Shown here one piece after another: positions 25,858 through 36,639 of a stretch of 64,000 nt of DNA. The notes beneath the pieces were generated by a model, which was given only the letters and a program-made list of their open reading frames with translations, was not told the DNA's origin and ran no database searches. A program made the position numbers and the translations under genes. Within the stretch, counting starts at the first letter, position 1. Each line of letters opens with the position of its first letter. Source of the stretch: Gordonia sediminis (GTDB lineage Bacteria > Actinomycetota > Actinomycetes > Mycobacteriales > Mycobacteriaceae); contig RZUM01000010.1 of NCBI GenBank assembly GCA_004193205.1, forward strand, positions 180,182-244,181, in the 5' to 3' direction.

Positions 25858-26454
25858 ATGGGTTCCGGGTCGACAGCATCGGTGGCGCTCATCACGGATG
25901 ACGCCGATGTTCTCGGCGTGGTCCTGGCCGCGGGCGCCGGCACCAGGTACGGTTTCCCGAAAATTGCTGCGTACCAAGGGGAATGGTTGGAACGCGCGGT
26001 GCGTGCCCTGTCTGTCGGCGGGTGCGCGGAAGTGGTGGTGGCCATGGGCGCCCGCATCGTCGAGCCGCCGGCGGGAAGCTCGGCGATAGCCGTTGCGCGA
26101 TGGGCCGACGGGCTCTCGGAGACGGTGCGGATGGTGGTTGAGGAGGCCCGCAGGCGGCCGCGGGTTGCGGCGATGGTTTTACATGTTGTTGACACACCGG
26201 ACGTTGGTCCCGAAGTGGTGGCACGCGTGCTGGCGGTGGCCGGCCACGATAGGCATGTCCTGGCACGCGCAGCCTTCGACGGGCGTCCGGGACACCCGGT
26301 GGTGATCGGCGCACACCACTTCGACGCGTTGTTGACCACGCTGACCGGAGATGTCGGGGCCGGGCCTTACCTGGCCGAGCATCGTCAGGAACTGCAGCTC
26401 GTCGAATGTGGCGACCTCGCATCGGGGGTCGACCACGACGTCGCGGAGAGCTGA
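25858..26454 (+). CDS. MocA/PucB-like molybdenum cofactor cytidylyltransferase
   Basis: 198-residue MobA-like nucleotidyltransferase. Nucleotide-binding LAAGAGTRYGFPK (near residue 25) with the conserved lysine, a VVDTPDVGPEVV metal-binding segment, and GRPGHPVVI are characteristic of MocA, which adds CMP to molybdopterin for xanthine dehydrogenase-type enzymes. Divergent from the permease operon and therefore probably supports XDH maturation. ATG at 25858; the reading from 25810 adds an arginine-rich extension I did not accept. The 115-base gap before it holds the divergent promoters, with an A/T patch near 25754. Confidence 0.8.
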   Translation: MGSGSTASVALITDDADVLGVVLAAGAGTRYGFPKIAAYQGEWLERAVRALSVGGCAEVVVAMGARIVEPPAGSSAIAVARWADGLSETVRMVVEEARRRPRVAAMVLHVVDTPDVGPEVVARVLAVAGHDRHVLARAAFDGRPGHPVVIGAHHFDALLTTLTGDVGAGPYLAEHRQELQLVECGDLASGVDHDVAES

Positions 26455-26472
26455 TCAGAGCTGATCAGGCGC

Positions 26473-26910
26473 TCAGGGGAGCGCCTCGATCCTCTCCTTG
26501 AACTTCGTCAGCGCGCCCTCGACCCACCTGTCGCCGCCGAAGAAGGTCTTGCTGACCATCTTCCACAACTGCGACGAGTCCCAGGCGTAGGTCAGTTTCG
26601 TGCCCGTGTCGTCCGGTTCGACCGACAGAATGTAGTCCACCCCCAGCGAGGCGTGGTCGACGAGGCGTTCGTTGGGCACGTACTCCGCGCGTGTGACGGT
26701 GGTGGTCATGTGCCTGCCGAACTCGCGGTGCTCGATCTGGTACTCGGTGACCACACCGTCGGGCGTCTGCTTCACCTTCCCTCCGAGGACCGAGTGCGAC
26801 TCCTCTGGCATCGAGGCGACGAAGTGTTTCGGTTCCGCGACGTAGCCGAACACCTTCTCCACCGGCGCGTCGACGTGGATGCTGCGCGTGTGCTTGGCCG
26901 GAGCGGTCAT
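26473..26910 (-). CDS. SRPBCC (START-like) domain protein, copy 1
   Basis: 145 residues forming one polyketide-cyclase/START-like ligand-binding domain: HTRSIHVDAPVEKVFGYVAEP (strand 1 and helix), then beta strands and a C-terminal helix (WVEGALTKFKERIEALP). Function unknown; such domains bind hydrophobic ligands. ATG at 26910 with ggagg upstream. A paralogue with the same leader lies 168 bases upstream, sharing an 18-residue identical stretch ending LVDHASLG. Convergent with mocA. Confidence 0.78.
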   Translation of the reverse strand: MTAPAKHTRSIHVDAPVEKVFGYVAEPKHFVASMPEESHSVLGGKVKQTPDGVVTEYQIEHREFGRHMTTTVTRAEYVPNERLVDHASLGVDYILSVEPDDTGTKLTYAWDSSQLWKMVSKTFFGGDRWVEGALTKFKERIEALP

Positions 26911-27035
26911 TCTCGTCGCCTCCCTAGCGACGCGGCACGATGCGCCCGGCGGGCGGAGCACCGGCTCACCGGGGGCCGACACCCGCGTCGACCTTGCCGC
27001 GCTACGTCAAGTGTCCTACTCGCCGATCGGATTCA

Positions 27036-27050
27036 TGCCCGTTTCGGGCA
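27036..27050. terminator. Small hairpin after SRPBCC copy 2
   Basis: TGCCCG-TTT-CGGGCA, 6-bp stem, 28 bases beyond the copy 2 stop on its strand. It may separate expression of the two paralogues. Confidence 0.4.
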
Positions 27051-27077
27051 AGATCTGCTTGACCCACCACCTGCCGA

Positions 27078-27518
27078 TCAGGGTAGCGCCTCGATCTCCT
27101 TCTTGACGTTCTCCAGAAGTTCGTCGATTTGCTTGTCCGTGTGGTAAAAGGTCGCGTCGATCATCTTCATCAGCTTCGACGCGTCCCAGGCGTAAGTCAG
27201 CTTCGTGCCTGCGTCGTCGGGTTCGACGGTGAACATGTGGGTCATACCCAAAGAGGCGTGGTCGACGAGGCGTTCGTTGGGCACGTACTCCGCACGGGTG
27301 AGGGTGGTGCTCAGGTGCATGCCGAACTCGCGGTGCTTGACTTCGTAGCTGGTCACCTCGCCGTCGGGCTTCTGATCGACCTCTCCCAGGACGATGTCCG
27401 TGTCCTCGGGCCCTGCCATGGCTGCGACGAAATGGGCGGGTACCTCGATATAGGAGAACACCTTCTCGACCGGCGCGTCGACGTGGATGCTGTGCGTGTG
27501 TTTGGCCGAAGTGGTCAT
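27078..27518 (-). CDS. SRPBCC (START-like) domain protein, copy 2
   Basis: 146 residues, clear paralogue of the next gene downstream (same fold, same ends, EIEALP/RIEALP C-terminus). ATG at 27518 with gggagg eight bases upstream, like copy 1. It differs mainly in the ligand-facing middle (AMAGPEDTDIVLGEVDQ against SMPEESHSVLGGKVKQ), so the copies may bind different ligands. A 41-base block (27253-27293) is identical to 26648-26688. The 200 bases upstream hold no gene I can support. Confidence 0.78.
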   Translation of the reverse strand: MTTSAKHTHSIHVDAPVEKVFSYIEVPAHFVAAMAGPEDTDIVLGEVDQKPDGEVTSYEVKHREFGMHLSTTLTRAEYVPNERLVDHASLGMTHMFTVEPDDAGTKLTYAWDASKLMKMIDATFYHTDKQIDELLENVKKEIEALP

Positions 27519-27719
27519 CTTCGTCGCCTCCCGGAGGCAACGCGGCGCCGTGGGCCCGGGTCGGCAGCGCACCGACCCCGGGGGTCGACGTCGATGTCGA
27601 CGCTGACACCGCGCTGAATTCATTGTCCTACCACCGGGGTCGGCGAAATGTCCCTTTCCGGTGGGACTTTCGACCCCAATCCGAGGCCGTGTGTGTCCGG
27701 CCGCGGATTCGGGTGTCGT

Positions 27720-28076
27720 TCAGGGGATGTCGTCGACCAGATCGTCGGAGAGCGTGAGTCCCAGTGCGCCGGTGGCGAAACGACTGACCGGACCGCAGGC
27801 GGCCTCGAGGGCGCCCGCGCGACCGGTGCGCGCCCGACCGCACAGTATCGCCGGGTCGGGCCGCACGCCGATCAGGGCGACGAGTTCGCCGGTGGTCGGC
27901 TCGCACACCGCCCACACGTAGCGGGATTCGTTCTCCCAGGACCGACTCGCCGCCGCGATGTACCCGTCCGGGTCATCGACCCCCAGATCGGACAACGCCG
28001 GGACGTCGGTGACCCGATCGTCCGCACGAAGCGCACGCAGGTACCACGTCCCGGCGTTGATCTCGACCGGTTCCAT
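27720..28076 (-). CDS. Small GNAT-like protein, possibly truncated
   Basis: 118 residues. The start (AGTWYLRALRADD...DPDGYIAAASRSWENESRYVWAVCEPTTGELVALIGV) reads like the first half of a RimJ/RimL-type N-acetyltransferase, but the acetyl-CoA loop (R/Q-x-x-G-x-G/A) is not seen, so catalysis is doubtful. Ends 12 bases from the accA3 stop, so it follows nothing on its own strand except accA3 upstream and may be co-transcribed with it. Unknown role. Confidence 0.55.
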   Translation of the reverse strand: MEPVEINAGTWYLRALRADDRVTDVPALSDLGVDDPDGYIAAASRSWENESRYVWAVCEPTTGELVALIGVRPDPAILCGRARTGRAGALEAACGPVSRFATGALGLTLSDDLVDDIP

Positions 28077-28087
28077 CCGGAGATGGA

Positions 28088-29890
28088 CTACTTCAGCTCG
28101 AGCAGCACGGTGCCCTGGGTGACGGCGGCACCCGGTTCCACGGCGAGACCGGTGACCACGCCGTCCTTGTGCGCGGTGACCGGGTTCTCCATCTTCATGG
28201 CCTCGAGCACGACGACCAGATCACCGGCCGACACCTGCTGGCCCTCCTCGACGGCGACCTTGACGACGGTGCCCTGCATCGGTGCGGCGACGGAATCGCC
28301 GGATGCGGCCGCGCCGCCACCCTTCTTGCGTGCGCGGGCCTTCGGCTTCTTGCGGACGACACCGTTGGCGCCGCCGCCACCGAGTGACAGGTCACCGGGC
28401 AGCGAGACCTCGACGCGTCGACCGCCGACCTCGACGACGACCTTCTGGCGCGGCAGCGACTCGTCCTCTTCGATCGCCTCGCCGCCGGTGTAGGGCTCGA
28501 GGGGGTTCTCCCAGTCGGTCTCGATCCACTTGGTGTAGACCTCGAAGCCCTCGACACCGTTTTCATCGACGCCGCCGACGAAGGCGGGGTTGGAGACGAT
28601 GTGCCGGTGGAACGGGATGACCGTCGCGAGGCCCTCGACCTCGAACTCGGCCAGGGCGCGGCGGGCGCGCTCGAGCGCCTGCTCGCGGTTCTCGCCGACG
28701 ACGATCAGCTTGGCCAGCATCGAGTCGAACTGGCCGCCGATCACGTCACCCTGCACGACGCCGGAGTCCACGCGCACACCGGGGCCGCTCGGCTCGCGGT
28801 AGACACTGATGGGTCCGGGCGCCGGGAGGAAGTTGCGGCCCGGGTCCTCGCCGTTGATGCGGAACTCGAAGGCGTGGCCGCGCGGGGCCGGGTCCTCGGA
28901 GAACTCGAGCTTCTCGCCGTTGGCGATCCGGAACTGCTGGCGTACGAGGTCGATGCCTGCGGTCTCCTCGGTGACCGGGTGCTCCACCTGCAGACGGGTG
29001 TTGACCTCGAGGAACGACACCAGGCCGTCGCTGCCGACGAGGAACTCGACGGTGCCCGCGCCGTAGTAGCCCGCCTCACGGCAGATGGCCTTCGCGGACT
29101 CGTGGATCTTGGTGCGCTGCTCGTCGGTCAGGAACGGCGCGGGGGCCTCCTCGACGAGCTTCTGGAAGCGACGCTGCAGCGAACAGTCGCGGGTGCCGGC
29201 GACGACGACGTTGCCGTGCTGGTCGGCGATCACCTGGGCCTCGACGTGCCGGGCCTTGTCGAGGTAGCGCTCCACGAAGCACTCGCCGCGGCCGAACGCA
29301 GCGATCGCCTCACGGGTGGCGGACTCGAACAGATGCGGGATCTCCTCGATCGTGTAGGCGACCTTCATGCCTCGACCGCCTCCACCGAATGCCGCCTTGA
29401 TCGCGACCGGCACACCGTGCTCCTCGGCGAAGGCGACGACCTCGTCGGCGTCCTTGACCGGGTCCTTGGTACCCGGGGCCATCGGGGCGTTGGCCTTGAG
29501 TGCGATGTGGCGCGCGGTGACCTTGTCGCCGAGGTCACGGATCGACTGCGGCGAGGGCCCGATCCAGATCAGCCCGGCGTCGAGGACCGCCTGCGCGAAG
29601 TCGGCGTTCTCGGAGAGAAAGCCGTAACCCGGGTGGATGGCGTTCGCCCCGGACTTCTCGGCAGCGTCGAGGATCTTGTTGAAGACCAGATAGGACTCGG
29701 CGGAGGTCTGGCCGCCGAGCGCGAAGGCCTCGTCGGCGAGTTTGACGAACAGTGCTTCGGCGTCGGGCTCTGCGTAGACCGCGACACTCGGGATACCGGC
29801 ATCGCGGGCCGCGCGGATCACGCGGACCGCGATCTCGCCGCGGTTGGCGATGAGGACCTTGGAAATGGTGTTCGCAGAGGGACTAGGCAC
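28088..29890 (-). CDS. accA3: Acyl-CoA carboxylase alpha subunit (biotin carboxylase + BCCP)
   Basis: 600 residues, the length of mycobacterial AccA3. Biotin carboxylase domain ([47 protein letters not shown]) is followed by a basic Ala/Lys linker and a biotinyl domain with Lys566 in EAMKMENP. It carboxylates biotin for several beta subunits, including accD5 nearby, giving malonyl- and methylmalonyl-CoA for fatty and mycolic acid synthesis. GTG start at 29890 has aggag six bases upstream; a longer reading to 30115 would cross the inverted repeat and was rejected. Confidence 0.96.
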   Translation of the reverse strand: MPSPSANTISKVLIANRGEIAVRVIRAARDAGIPSVAVYAEPDAEALFVKLADEAFALGGQTSAESYLVFNKILDAAEKSGANAIHPGYGFLSENADFAQAVLDAGLIWIGPSPQSIRDLGDKVTARHIALKANAPMAPGTKDPVKDADEVVAFAEEHGVPVAIKAAFGGGGRGMKVAYTIEEIPHLFESATREAIAAFGRGECFVERYLDKARHVEAQVIADQHGNVVVAGTRDCSLQRRFQKLVEEAPAPFLTDEQRTKIHESAKAICREAGYYGAGTVEFLVGSDGLVSFLEVNTRLQVEHPVTEETAGIDLVRQQFRIANGEKLEFSEDPAPRGHAFEFRINGEDPGRNFLPAPGPISVYREPSGPGVRVDSGVVQGDVIGGQFDSMLAKLIVVGENREQALERARRALAEFEVEGLATVIPFHRHIVSNPAFVGGVDENGVEGFEVYTKWIETDWENPLEPYTGGEAIEEDESLPRQKVVVEVGGRRVEVSLPGDLSLGGGGANGVVRKKPKARARKKGGGAAASGDSVAAPMQGTVVKVAVEEGQQVSAGDLVVVLEAMKMENPVTAHKDGVVTGLAVEPGAAVTQGTVLLELK

Positions 29891-30024
29891 TTGTTCTCCT
29901 GGGCGTCGTGACGCCGCTGGGCGGCGGCACTGGCTGGTATGTCTGACTCGCTCGTCTGGTTTGTTGCACCCGTGGTGGCCAAGGGTTGCCGGCCGCACGG
30001 GTGACGCACGACACTTGGAGTCTA

Positions 30025-30113
30025 GGTGGTGCTGTTCATGAATTCGTCGGGGGTCTTCGGCGTTCGATGAGCGTTCCACCGAATACCCCGGACGATTCAT
30101 GAACAGCACCACC
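30025..30113. repeat. Long inverted repeat (19-bp perfect outer arms, about 36-bp imperfect)
   Basis: 30025-30043 and 30095-30113 are exact reverse complements; pairing continues inward with a few mismatches to about 36 bp per arm and leaves a loop near 20 bases. It fills part of the 286-base gap between accA3 and the upstream gene on the same strand. It may terminate the upstream transcript or be a palindromic mobile remnant; the rest of the gap is the accA3 leader, with no other feature seen. Confidence 0.7.
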
Positions 30114-30176
30114 AAGCGTCGCGTGTTCCGGGCATTACCCTAGCTCACCGAGCAATCGTTCGGTGGTACCCGGGGG

Positions 30177-31694
30177 TTACTCCCGGGTACCAAACGCGCT
30201 GGTGTCGCCGATTTCTCGGACGAGTCGGGTGAAATCCCGCAGGTAGCGATGCACGGGCCCGGCGTCGTCGCCGACCTCGCTGTCCCAGCCGGGTTCGGAA
30301 GTGGGATTGTTCACTCCGTCCGCCGGCGCGGCTGCTGTGGTGTCGTCACCGGATTCCTCCGGTGGGAAACGTGCCGAGACCCGCATCCCGGCCGGCGTCC
30401 GGTTGATCCAGATGTAGACCTCGTGCGGTGCGTAACTGTGGCTGCGGAGTACCTTGGCCCGACCCGCGTCAGCCTCTGCTGCACCGGGTGCGTAGCGGGT
30501 GTCGATGAACGAGATGACGAACTGCGGCCCGGTGGTCTCGTCGAGCAACTCGGCCACCCGCAGGAAGGGCAGCGACGCCCCCTGGCGGGCCCGTTTGAGT
30601 TCGGCCGTGGCACGCGAGATCGCCTGATCGAAGGTGGGGGAGTCCGAGACGTCGATGCAGAACGGCGCCACCGCGACGTACCAACCCAGTGAGGTGAGCC
30701 AGCGTGCGTCGTTGCGGGTGTGGCGGGGTAGGACGCAACGGAATTGGGGGTCGCCGGTGTGCTGGTGGTACACCACGGCGAAGGCCGCCAGCACCCCGGC
30801 GGTCAGCGTGCCCTCGGCCGCCGAGCAGACCGCGGTGAACCGGTTCGCCGCGTCGTCGTCGACGATCATCCCGGTGATCGACTGCTGGGCGGGCGCCTGC
30901 TCGGTGTCCGGTGTCGTCGTCACGGCAGGGGCGTCGTTGTCCACGGGCTCGCGGTCGTAGGCGAACGCGGGCAGATTGCCGCGGCCGGACCGCAGGAACT
31001 GCGCCCAGGTGGCCACGGCCGGATGGTCCGCGCCGGTCTGGTCGGCGAGGCGACGCTCCTCTGCGCTGAAGTCGACGTAGCTGCCCACTGGGGGTAGCTG
31101 CGGGTCGGTGTGGTCGCGCACCGACCGGTAGATCCGGTACAGCTCTTCCTGCGCCATGATCAGCGAGTAGCCGTCGACGAGCGAATGGTCGGCGGCGAAG
31201 AGCAAGGTGAACGACTCCTCGCGTCCCACCGTCGCGAAGAGATAGGCCGGCCAGTGCAGCGGGGCGGTGGCCCGGTCGAACGCCCCGGCGATCTGCTCCA
31301 CGAGAGGACCCGACTGGGTGTACCACCCGATGCGGCCCATCTTGAGTTTCACCGTGCCCGGGGCGGTCGTCAGCCGCTGCAGGCCGTCACCCTTGATGAC
31401 GACATGGCTGCGCAGTACCTCGTGGCGGTCGATCCACCGGGTCAGGGTCGTCCGGATCGCCGGAATCGACAGTGGTTCGTCGAATTCGATCGACAGACCC
31501 AACCAGGATTCGCGGCCACCCTCGCGTCGCGTGCGGACCCGATAGTCGAACGCGGACCGCAGGTGCTGCTCGTGGTTGTGGGAGGTCAGCCGGGAGTCGT
31601 GACTCCACGCACCGAGCCCGCCGGGCACATACGGCATCCATTCGACGAGTCCACCCGGCTCGATCGGCTCCTCGCGGATCTGGATGAACTTCAT
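30177..31694 (-). CDS. Condensation-domain (PapA/NRPS C-like) acyltransferase
   Basis: 505 residues of the chloramphenicol-acetyltransferase/condensation superfamily. The motif DHSLVDG (His170, Asp174) corresponds to HHxxxDG with the first His replaced by Asp; GYVDFS-like and [10 protein letters not shown] segments of the C-terminal half are also seen. Such stand-alone proteins ester- or amide-link acyl groups in lipid or peptide assembly. ATG at 31694 overlaps the sufE stop (ATGA), so it is translated after sufE. In M. tuberculosis this slot between sufE and accA3 is, to my knowledge, empty. Substrate unknown. Confidence 0.8.
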   Translation of the reverse strand: MKFIQIREEPIEPGGLVEWMPYVPGGLGAWSHDSRLTSHNHEQHLRSAFDYRVRTRREGGRESWLGLSIEFDEPLSIPAIRTTLTRWIDRHEVLRSHVVIKGDGLQRLTTAPGTVKLKMGRIGWYTQSGPLVEQIAGAFDRATAPLHWPAYLFATVGREESFTLLFAADHSLVDGYSLIMAQEELYRIYRSVRDHTDPQLPPVGSYVDFSAEERRLADQTGADHPAVATWAQFLRSGRGNLPAFAYDREPVDNDAPAVTTTPDTEQAPAQQSITGMIVDDDAANRFTAVCSAAEGTLTAGVLAAFAVVYHQHTGDPQFRCVLPRHTRNDARWLTSLGWYVAVAPFCIDVSDSPTFDQAISRATAELKRARQGASLPFLRVAELLDETTGPQFVISFIDTRYAPGAAEADAGRAKVLRSHSYAPHEVYIWINRTPAGMRVSARFPPEESGDDTTAAAPADGVNNPTSEPGWDSEVGDDAGPVHRYLRDFTRLVREIGDTSAFGTRE

Positions 31695-32139
31695 GCCGGG
31701 GTCGGCGACGCGCCCGGGTCCACACCCCGCTGGGTGCGGACCTGGTTCTTGATTCGTGCGAGCATCCCCGCCATGCCGCGCAGGCGTAGCGGACTGACGG
31801 CCGAGCCGAGCCCCAGATCGTGGTAGAAGTCCGCGGGCACCGCGAGGATGTCGTCGGCCGCTACACCGTCGAGGCCCTGCTGCAGGATCGAGGCGAAACC
31901 GCGGGTCGTCGGGGCCTCCGGCGGCGCGCTGAAATGCAGTCGGACCGCCCTTGGATCGGACGCGTCCACCGCCACGAATACCGGTGACTGGCATTCGGGA
32001 ACCGGCTCCATGGCCTCCTCGCGGAGATGGTCGGGCAGGTCGGGCAGTTCCCGCGAGAACTCCAGCAGCATGGTCACCTTGTCCGCATCGCTCACCGCGC
32101 CGAAGTCGTCGACGATCTCGGCGAGGGCGGCGGGCAGGC

Positions 32140-32143
<4 letters not shown>
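31691..32143 (-). CDS. sufE: SufE-like sulfur acceptor
   Basis: 150 residues with the persulfide cysteine Cys51 in PECQSPVFV, and [22 protein letters not shown] near the end, both diagnostic for SufE. It accepts sulfur from a cysteine desulfurase or rhodanese for Fe-S or other sulfur insertion. Both ends overlap neighbours by four bases (sseA before, condensation gene after), making a three-gene coupled operon. Confidence 0.92.
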
Positions 32144-33036
<893 letters not shown>

Positions 33037-33171
33037 CTGCGGTCCCTCCCAGGAATGGTGGCGAACCCACCGGTGACCCGGAGGATTCGAGCTGTGGTGT
33101 CGATAGACGAGCCTACCGAGTCACCTGGCCTGTCCGCGTGCGGTGGGCGGTGTTGCGGGGTGTCGGGGTCG

Positions 33172-33816
33172 TTACACCGGACGCCACAGGGACGTCACGT
33201 CGACGCCGACGTCGGTGAGGAGTCTGCGCACAGTGGGCAGACCGATGCCGATCACCGACGACGGGTCGCCGTCGATGGCGTCGACGAACCAGCCACCGAG
33301 ACCGTCGAGGGTGAATGCCCCGGCGACCGACAACGGTTCACCGGTCGCGGCGTAGGCGTCGATGGTGGCGTCGTCGATGTCGGCGAAGTGGATCGTGGTG
33401 GCGGCCGAGGCGTGTGCACGCGCCGACATCGTCGTGGACTCGACGCGCGAGACGCAGTGTCCCGTCAAAAGCTCGGCCGACCGCCCCCGCATCCGCCGCC
33501 ACTGGGCCCGTGCCGCATCAGCGGTGTGCGGCTTGCCCGTCAGCTCTCCATCGAGCAACAGCATCGAATCGCAGGTCAGGACGACGACATCGGACGCATC
33601 GTCGCCGGAGGTGAGGACCTCGGCGACGACGGCATCGGCCTTCGCGTCCGCGAGCCGCACCACGACGTCGGCGGGGGAGGCGCCGGCGAGGGTCGCCAGC
33701 AAGGCGTCCTCGTCGACGTCGGAGACGATCACCCGCGGGTCCAGGCCGGCCTCGCGCAGCACCCGCAGCCGGGCCGGCGACGCGGACCCCAGGACCACCG
33801 AGGTGGTGGTCACCAC
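33172..33816 (-). CDS. maf: Maf-family nucleotide pyrophosphatase
   Basis: 214 residues. LGSASPARLRVLREAGLDP at the start, the catalytic CDSMLLLDGELTGKP region and TGEPLSVAGAFTLDGLG are Maf signatures. It removes non-canonical or house-cleaning dTTP/UTP/CTP-type nucleotides. The start overlaps the accE5 stop: GTG at 33816 or GTG at 33813 (GTGA overlap). Part of accD5-accE5-maf. Confidence 0.92.
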   Translation of the reverse strand: MVTTTSVVLGSASPARLRVLREAGLDPRVIVSDVDEDALLATLAGASPADVVVRLADAKADAVVAEVLTSGDDASDVVVLTCDSMLLLDGELTGKPHTADAARAQWRRMRGRSAELLTGHCVSRVESTTMSARAHASAATTIHFADIDDATIDAYAATGEPLSVAGAFTLDGLGGWFVDAIDGDPSSVIGIGLPTVRRLLTDVGVDVTSLWRPV

Positions 33817-34058
33817 CTCAGGTTGGTGAAGCTGCCGGGCGCACCCCAGATCGGCCGCAGCCGGTCCTCGGGTCGGCCCCAGTCGTCGCGAGGACCCTCG
33901 TCGGCCGGGGCGCTGCCCGACGAACTCGCGGCGGCGGCGACCACCGTCACCAGCGCCGCCACCTCCTCGTCGGTCGGGTTGCCCCGGACGATGCTCAACA
34001 GCGGTGCCGCGGTCGGCTCGGTGTCGTTCTCGGTCACGGCAGTCGTGTCGTCACTCAC
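33810..34058 (-). CDS. accE5: Acyl-CoA carboxylase epsilon subunit
   Basis: 82 residues. [21 protein letters not shown] is the conserved epsilon-subunit helix, and the C-terminal [15 protein letters not shown] is typical. It stabilises the AccA3-AccD5 holoenzyme. ATG overlaps the accD5 stop by four bases. Confidence 0.92.
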   Translation of the reverse strand: MSDDTTAVTENDTEPTAAPLLSIVRGNPTDEEVAALVTVVAAAASSSGSAPADEGPRDDWGRPEDRLRPIWGAPGSFTNLRW

Positions 34059-35683
34059 AGCGGGATGTTCCCATGCTTCTTCGGGGGCATGGTGACCATC
34101 TTGCGCTCGAGCAGACGCAGCGCCGTGGCGACTTGGCCGCGGGTGTGGCTGGGCGGGATCACCGCGTCGACGTAACCGCGTTCGGCGGCGACATAGGGAT
34201 TGACGAGGGTGTCCTCGTACTCCTGCTGCAGTTCAAGACGCAGCGCGTCGACATCCTCACCCTTGGCGGCGGCATCCTTGAGGCGGCTGCGGTAGACGAA
34301 TCCGACCGCGCCGGACGCGCCCATCACCGCGATCTGCGCGGTCGGCCACGCGAGGTTCACGTCGGCGCCCATGTGCTTGGAACCCATCACGTCGTACGCG
34401 CCGCCGTAGGCCTTGCGGGTGATGATGGTGATCTTGCCGACCGTGGCCTCGCCGTAGGCGTAGAGCAGCTTCGCGCCGCGCCGGATGATGCCGTTGTATT
34501 CCTGGTCGGTGCCGGGCAGGAAGCCGGGGACGTCGACCAGGGTGACGATCGGGATGTTGAAGGCGTCGCAGGTGCGCACGAAACGTGCGGCCTTCTCCGA
34601 GGCGTTGATGTCGAGGCAGCCGGCGAACTGGGTCGGCTGGTTGGCGACGATGCCGACGCTGCGGCCGTCGACGCGCCCGAAGCCCACGATGATGTTCGTC
34701 GCGCGCTCGGCCTGCACCTCGAGGAACTCGTCGTCGTCGAGGATGCGCCTGATGACCTCGTGCATGTCGTAGGGCTGGTTGGGGGAATCCGGGATCAGGG
34801 TGTCGAGCTCGAGGTCCTCGTCGGTGAGGGTCTCTTCGATCGATCCGGCCGCCGGCTGCGCGACGGGCAGGCGCGGGGCCTCGGCCCGGTTGTTGCTCGG
34901 CAGGTAACCGAGCAGTTCCTTGACGTAGTCGAGGGCGTCTTCCTCGTCGGAGGCGACATAGTGGGCCACACCCGACTTGGTCATGTGGGTGTTGGCGCCG
35001 CCGAGGTCCTCCATCGTGACGTCTTCGCCGGTGACGGTCTTGATGACATCGGGTCCGGTGACGAACATCTGGCTGGTCTGGTCGACCATGACGACGAAGT
35101 CGGTCAGCGCCGGCGAGTAGACGTGGCCGCCGGCGGCGGGGCCCATGATCAGCGAGATCTGCGGGATCACACCGGAGGCGCGGACGTTGCGGTGGAAGAT
35201 CTCGCCGTAGAGACCGAGGGAGACGACACCCTCCTGGATACGGGCACCGGCGCCCTCGTTGATTCCGATCAGCGGTCGGCCGGTCTTGATCGCGAGGTCC
35301 ATGACCTTGACGATCTTCTCGCCGTAGACCTCGCCGAGGCTACCGCCGAAAACGGTGACGTCCTGGGAGAAGATGCAGACCTCGCGGCCGTCGATGGTGC
35401 CGTAACCGGTGACCACACCGTCGCCGAGGGGACGCCGCTCGGCGAGACCGAAGTTGGTGCTGCGGTGGCGCGCCAGGGCGTCGAGTTCGACGAACGAACC
35501 CTCGTCGAGGAGATGGGTGATGCGTTCGCGGGCGGTGAGCTTGCCCCGCTCGTGGATCTTCTCGACCGCGGCCTCGCCGACGGGGTGCTCGATCTCCTCG
35601 AGGCGATTGCGCAGGTCGGCGAGCTTCCCCGCGGTGGTGTGGATATCGGGGGCTGCGTCGTCGTCGCGCGAAGCTGTCGTCAT
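34055..35683 (-). CDS. accD5: Acyl-CoA (propionyl/acetyl-CoA) carboxylase beta subunit
   Basis: 542 residues, two crotonase-fold carboxyltransferase halves: [28 protein letters not shown] (oxyanion loop) and, in the C half, [23 protein letters not shown] and [21 protein letters not shown]. It transfers CO2 from AccA3 biotin to propionyl-CoA or acetyl-CoA. The ATG at 35683 has no ribosome site; a TAGCAT -10 box eight bases before it suggests a leaderless mRNA. Far upstream reading is open but crosses birA and is not coding. Confidence 0.96.
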   Translation of the reverse strand: MTTASRDDDAAPDIHTTAGKLADLRNRLEEIEHPVGEAAVEKIHERGKLTARERITHLLDEGSFVELDALARHRSTNFGLAERRPLGDGVVTGYGTIDGREVCIFSQDVTVFGGSLGEVYGEKIVKVMDLAIKTGRPLIGINEGAGARIQEGVVSLGLYGEIFHRNVRASGVIPQISLIMGPAAGGHVYSPALTDFVVMVDQTSQMFVTGPDVIKTVTGEDVTMEDLGGANTHMTKSGVAHYVASDEEDALDYVKELLGYLPSNNRAEAPRLPVAQPAAGSIEETLTDEDLELDTLIPDSPNQPYDMHEVIRRILDDDEFLEVQAERATNIIVGFGRVDGRSVGIVANQPTQFAGCLDINASEKAARFVRTCDAFNIPIVTLVDVPGFLPGTDQEYNGIIRRGAKLLYAYGEATVGKITIITRKAYGGAYDVMGSKHMGADVNLAWPTAQIAVMGASGAVGFVYRSRLKDAAAKGEDVDALRLELQQEYEDTLVNPYVAAERGYVDAVIPPSHTRGQVATALRLLERKMVTMPPKKHGNIPL

Positions 35684-35691
35684 GAACAACG

Positions 35692-35697
35692 ATGCTA
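35692..35697 (-). promoter_or_regulatory. -10 box of accD5, leaderless
   Basis: TAGCAT on the minus strand ends eight bases before the accD5 ATG, which has no purine-rich site, so transcription probably starts at or next to the A of the ATG. Confidence 0.5.
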
Positions 35698-35814
35698 ACG
35701 ACCCTGGTGTGAGCCACGTCAACCAGGACCAACGTGAGATATCCCTCAGGTTCCCGAGCGATCGGTCGGGGACCGATCCGTGCGGTTCCCGACGTGGCGG
35801 CGCCGGTCGCGCAG

Positions 35815-35820
35815 TAGCGT
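35815..35820 (+). promoter_or_regulatory. -10 box of birA, leaderless
   Basis: TAGCGT is followed by seven bases and the birA ATG, with no ribosome site between. Divergent from the similar accD5 box 120 bases away. Confidence 0.5.
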
Positions 35821-35827
35821 CTCCGGC

Positions 35828-36616
35828 ATGACTGACCACACCGTCGATCCTCTTGTTCTCACCGAACGACTGAGCGGTACGCGATGGCACACGATCGAGG
35901 TGGTCGGGTCCACCGGGTCGACCAATGCCGATCTCGTGGCGCGCGCCGGCATCGGCGACGTCGACGGGACGGTTCGCATGACCACCGATCAGACGGCCGG
36001 ACGCGGTCGGCACACCCGGGTGTGGGAAGCGCCCGCGGGCGGCCAACTCGCCATGTCGGCGGCGCTGCGTGTCGGCGACCGGACCGAGGATCTCGGATGG
36101 CTGTCGCTGATCGCGGGGCTCGCGGCGGCGACCGCGATCGAGGGTGTGGCCGGGGTGCGCCCGACCCTCAAGTGGCCCAACGACGTGCTGATCGACGACC
36201 GGAAGGTGGCCGGCATCCTGTCGGAGTTCACGACCGCACCCGGCGGCGGGATCGCCGTCATCGGTATCGGGATCAACACCTCGATGACACCCGAACAGCT
36301 GCCGGTGCCGACCGCGACGTCGCTGGCGATCGCGACCGGGACCGAGGTGTCGCTGACCGACCTCGCGGGCGCGTTCTTGCGTGCGCTCGCCGACCTGCTC
36401 GAGTCCTGGCCCGACGACGTGACGCGTCTGGCCGAGATCTACCGCGACCGCAGCGACACCGTCGGGCGACGTGTCCGGCTGACCCTGCCGGACGATGAGG
36501 AGGTGATCGGCACCGCGATCGGCGTGGACACCGCCGGTCGGATCGTCGTCGACGCGGACGGGCGTGAGGTGGTGGCCGCGGCCGGTGATGTCACCCATTT
36601 GCGGGCGGCTGACTGA
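35828..36616 (+). CDS. birA: Biotin--protein ligase
   Basis: 262 residues, catalytic and C-terminal domains only; no N-terminal helix-turn-helix, so a group I ligase without repressor function. Seen: [23 protein letters not shown] (biotinyl-AMP loop), [17 protein letters not shown] with the catalytic lysine. It biotinylates AccA3 and pyruvate carboxylase, both encoded in this window. ATG at 35828 chosen for the leaderless promoter and family N-terminus. Divergent from accD5 as in M. tuberculosis. Confidence 0.95.
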   Translation: MTDHTVDPLVLTERLSGTRWHTIEVVGSTGSTNADLVARAGIGDVDGTVRMTTDQTAGRGRHTRVWEAPAGGQLAMSAALRVGDRTEDLGWLSLIAGLAAATAIEGVAGVRPTLKWPNDVLIDDRKVAGILSEFTTAPGGGIAVIGIGINTSMTPEQLPVPTATSLAIATGTEVSLTDLAGAFLRALADLLESWPDDVTRLAEIYRDRSDTVGRRVRLTLPDDEEVIGTAIGVDTAGRIVVDADGREVVAAAGDVTHLRAAD

Positions 36617-36639
36617 GTCGGCACGGCCGTCGGGAGCGG

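Noticed and set aside
28601-29911. Plus-strand frame opposite accA3
   Set aside because: No recognisable motif and fully opposite a well-conserved carboxylase.
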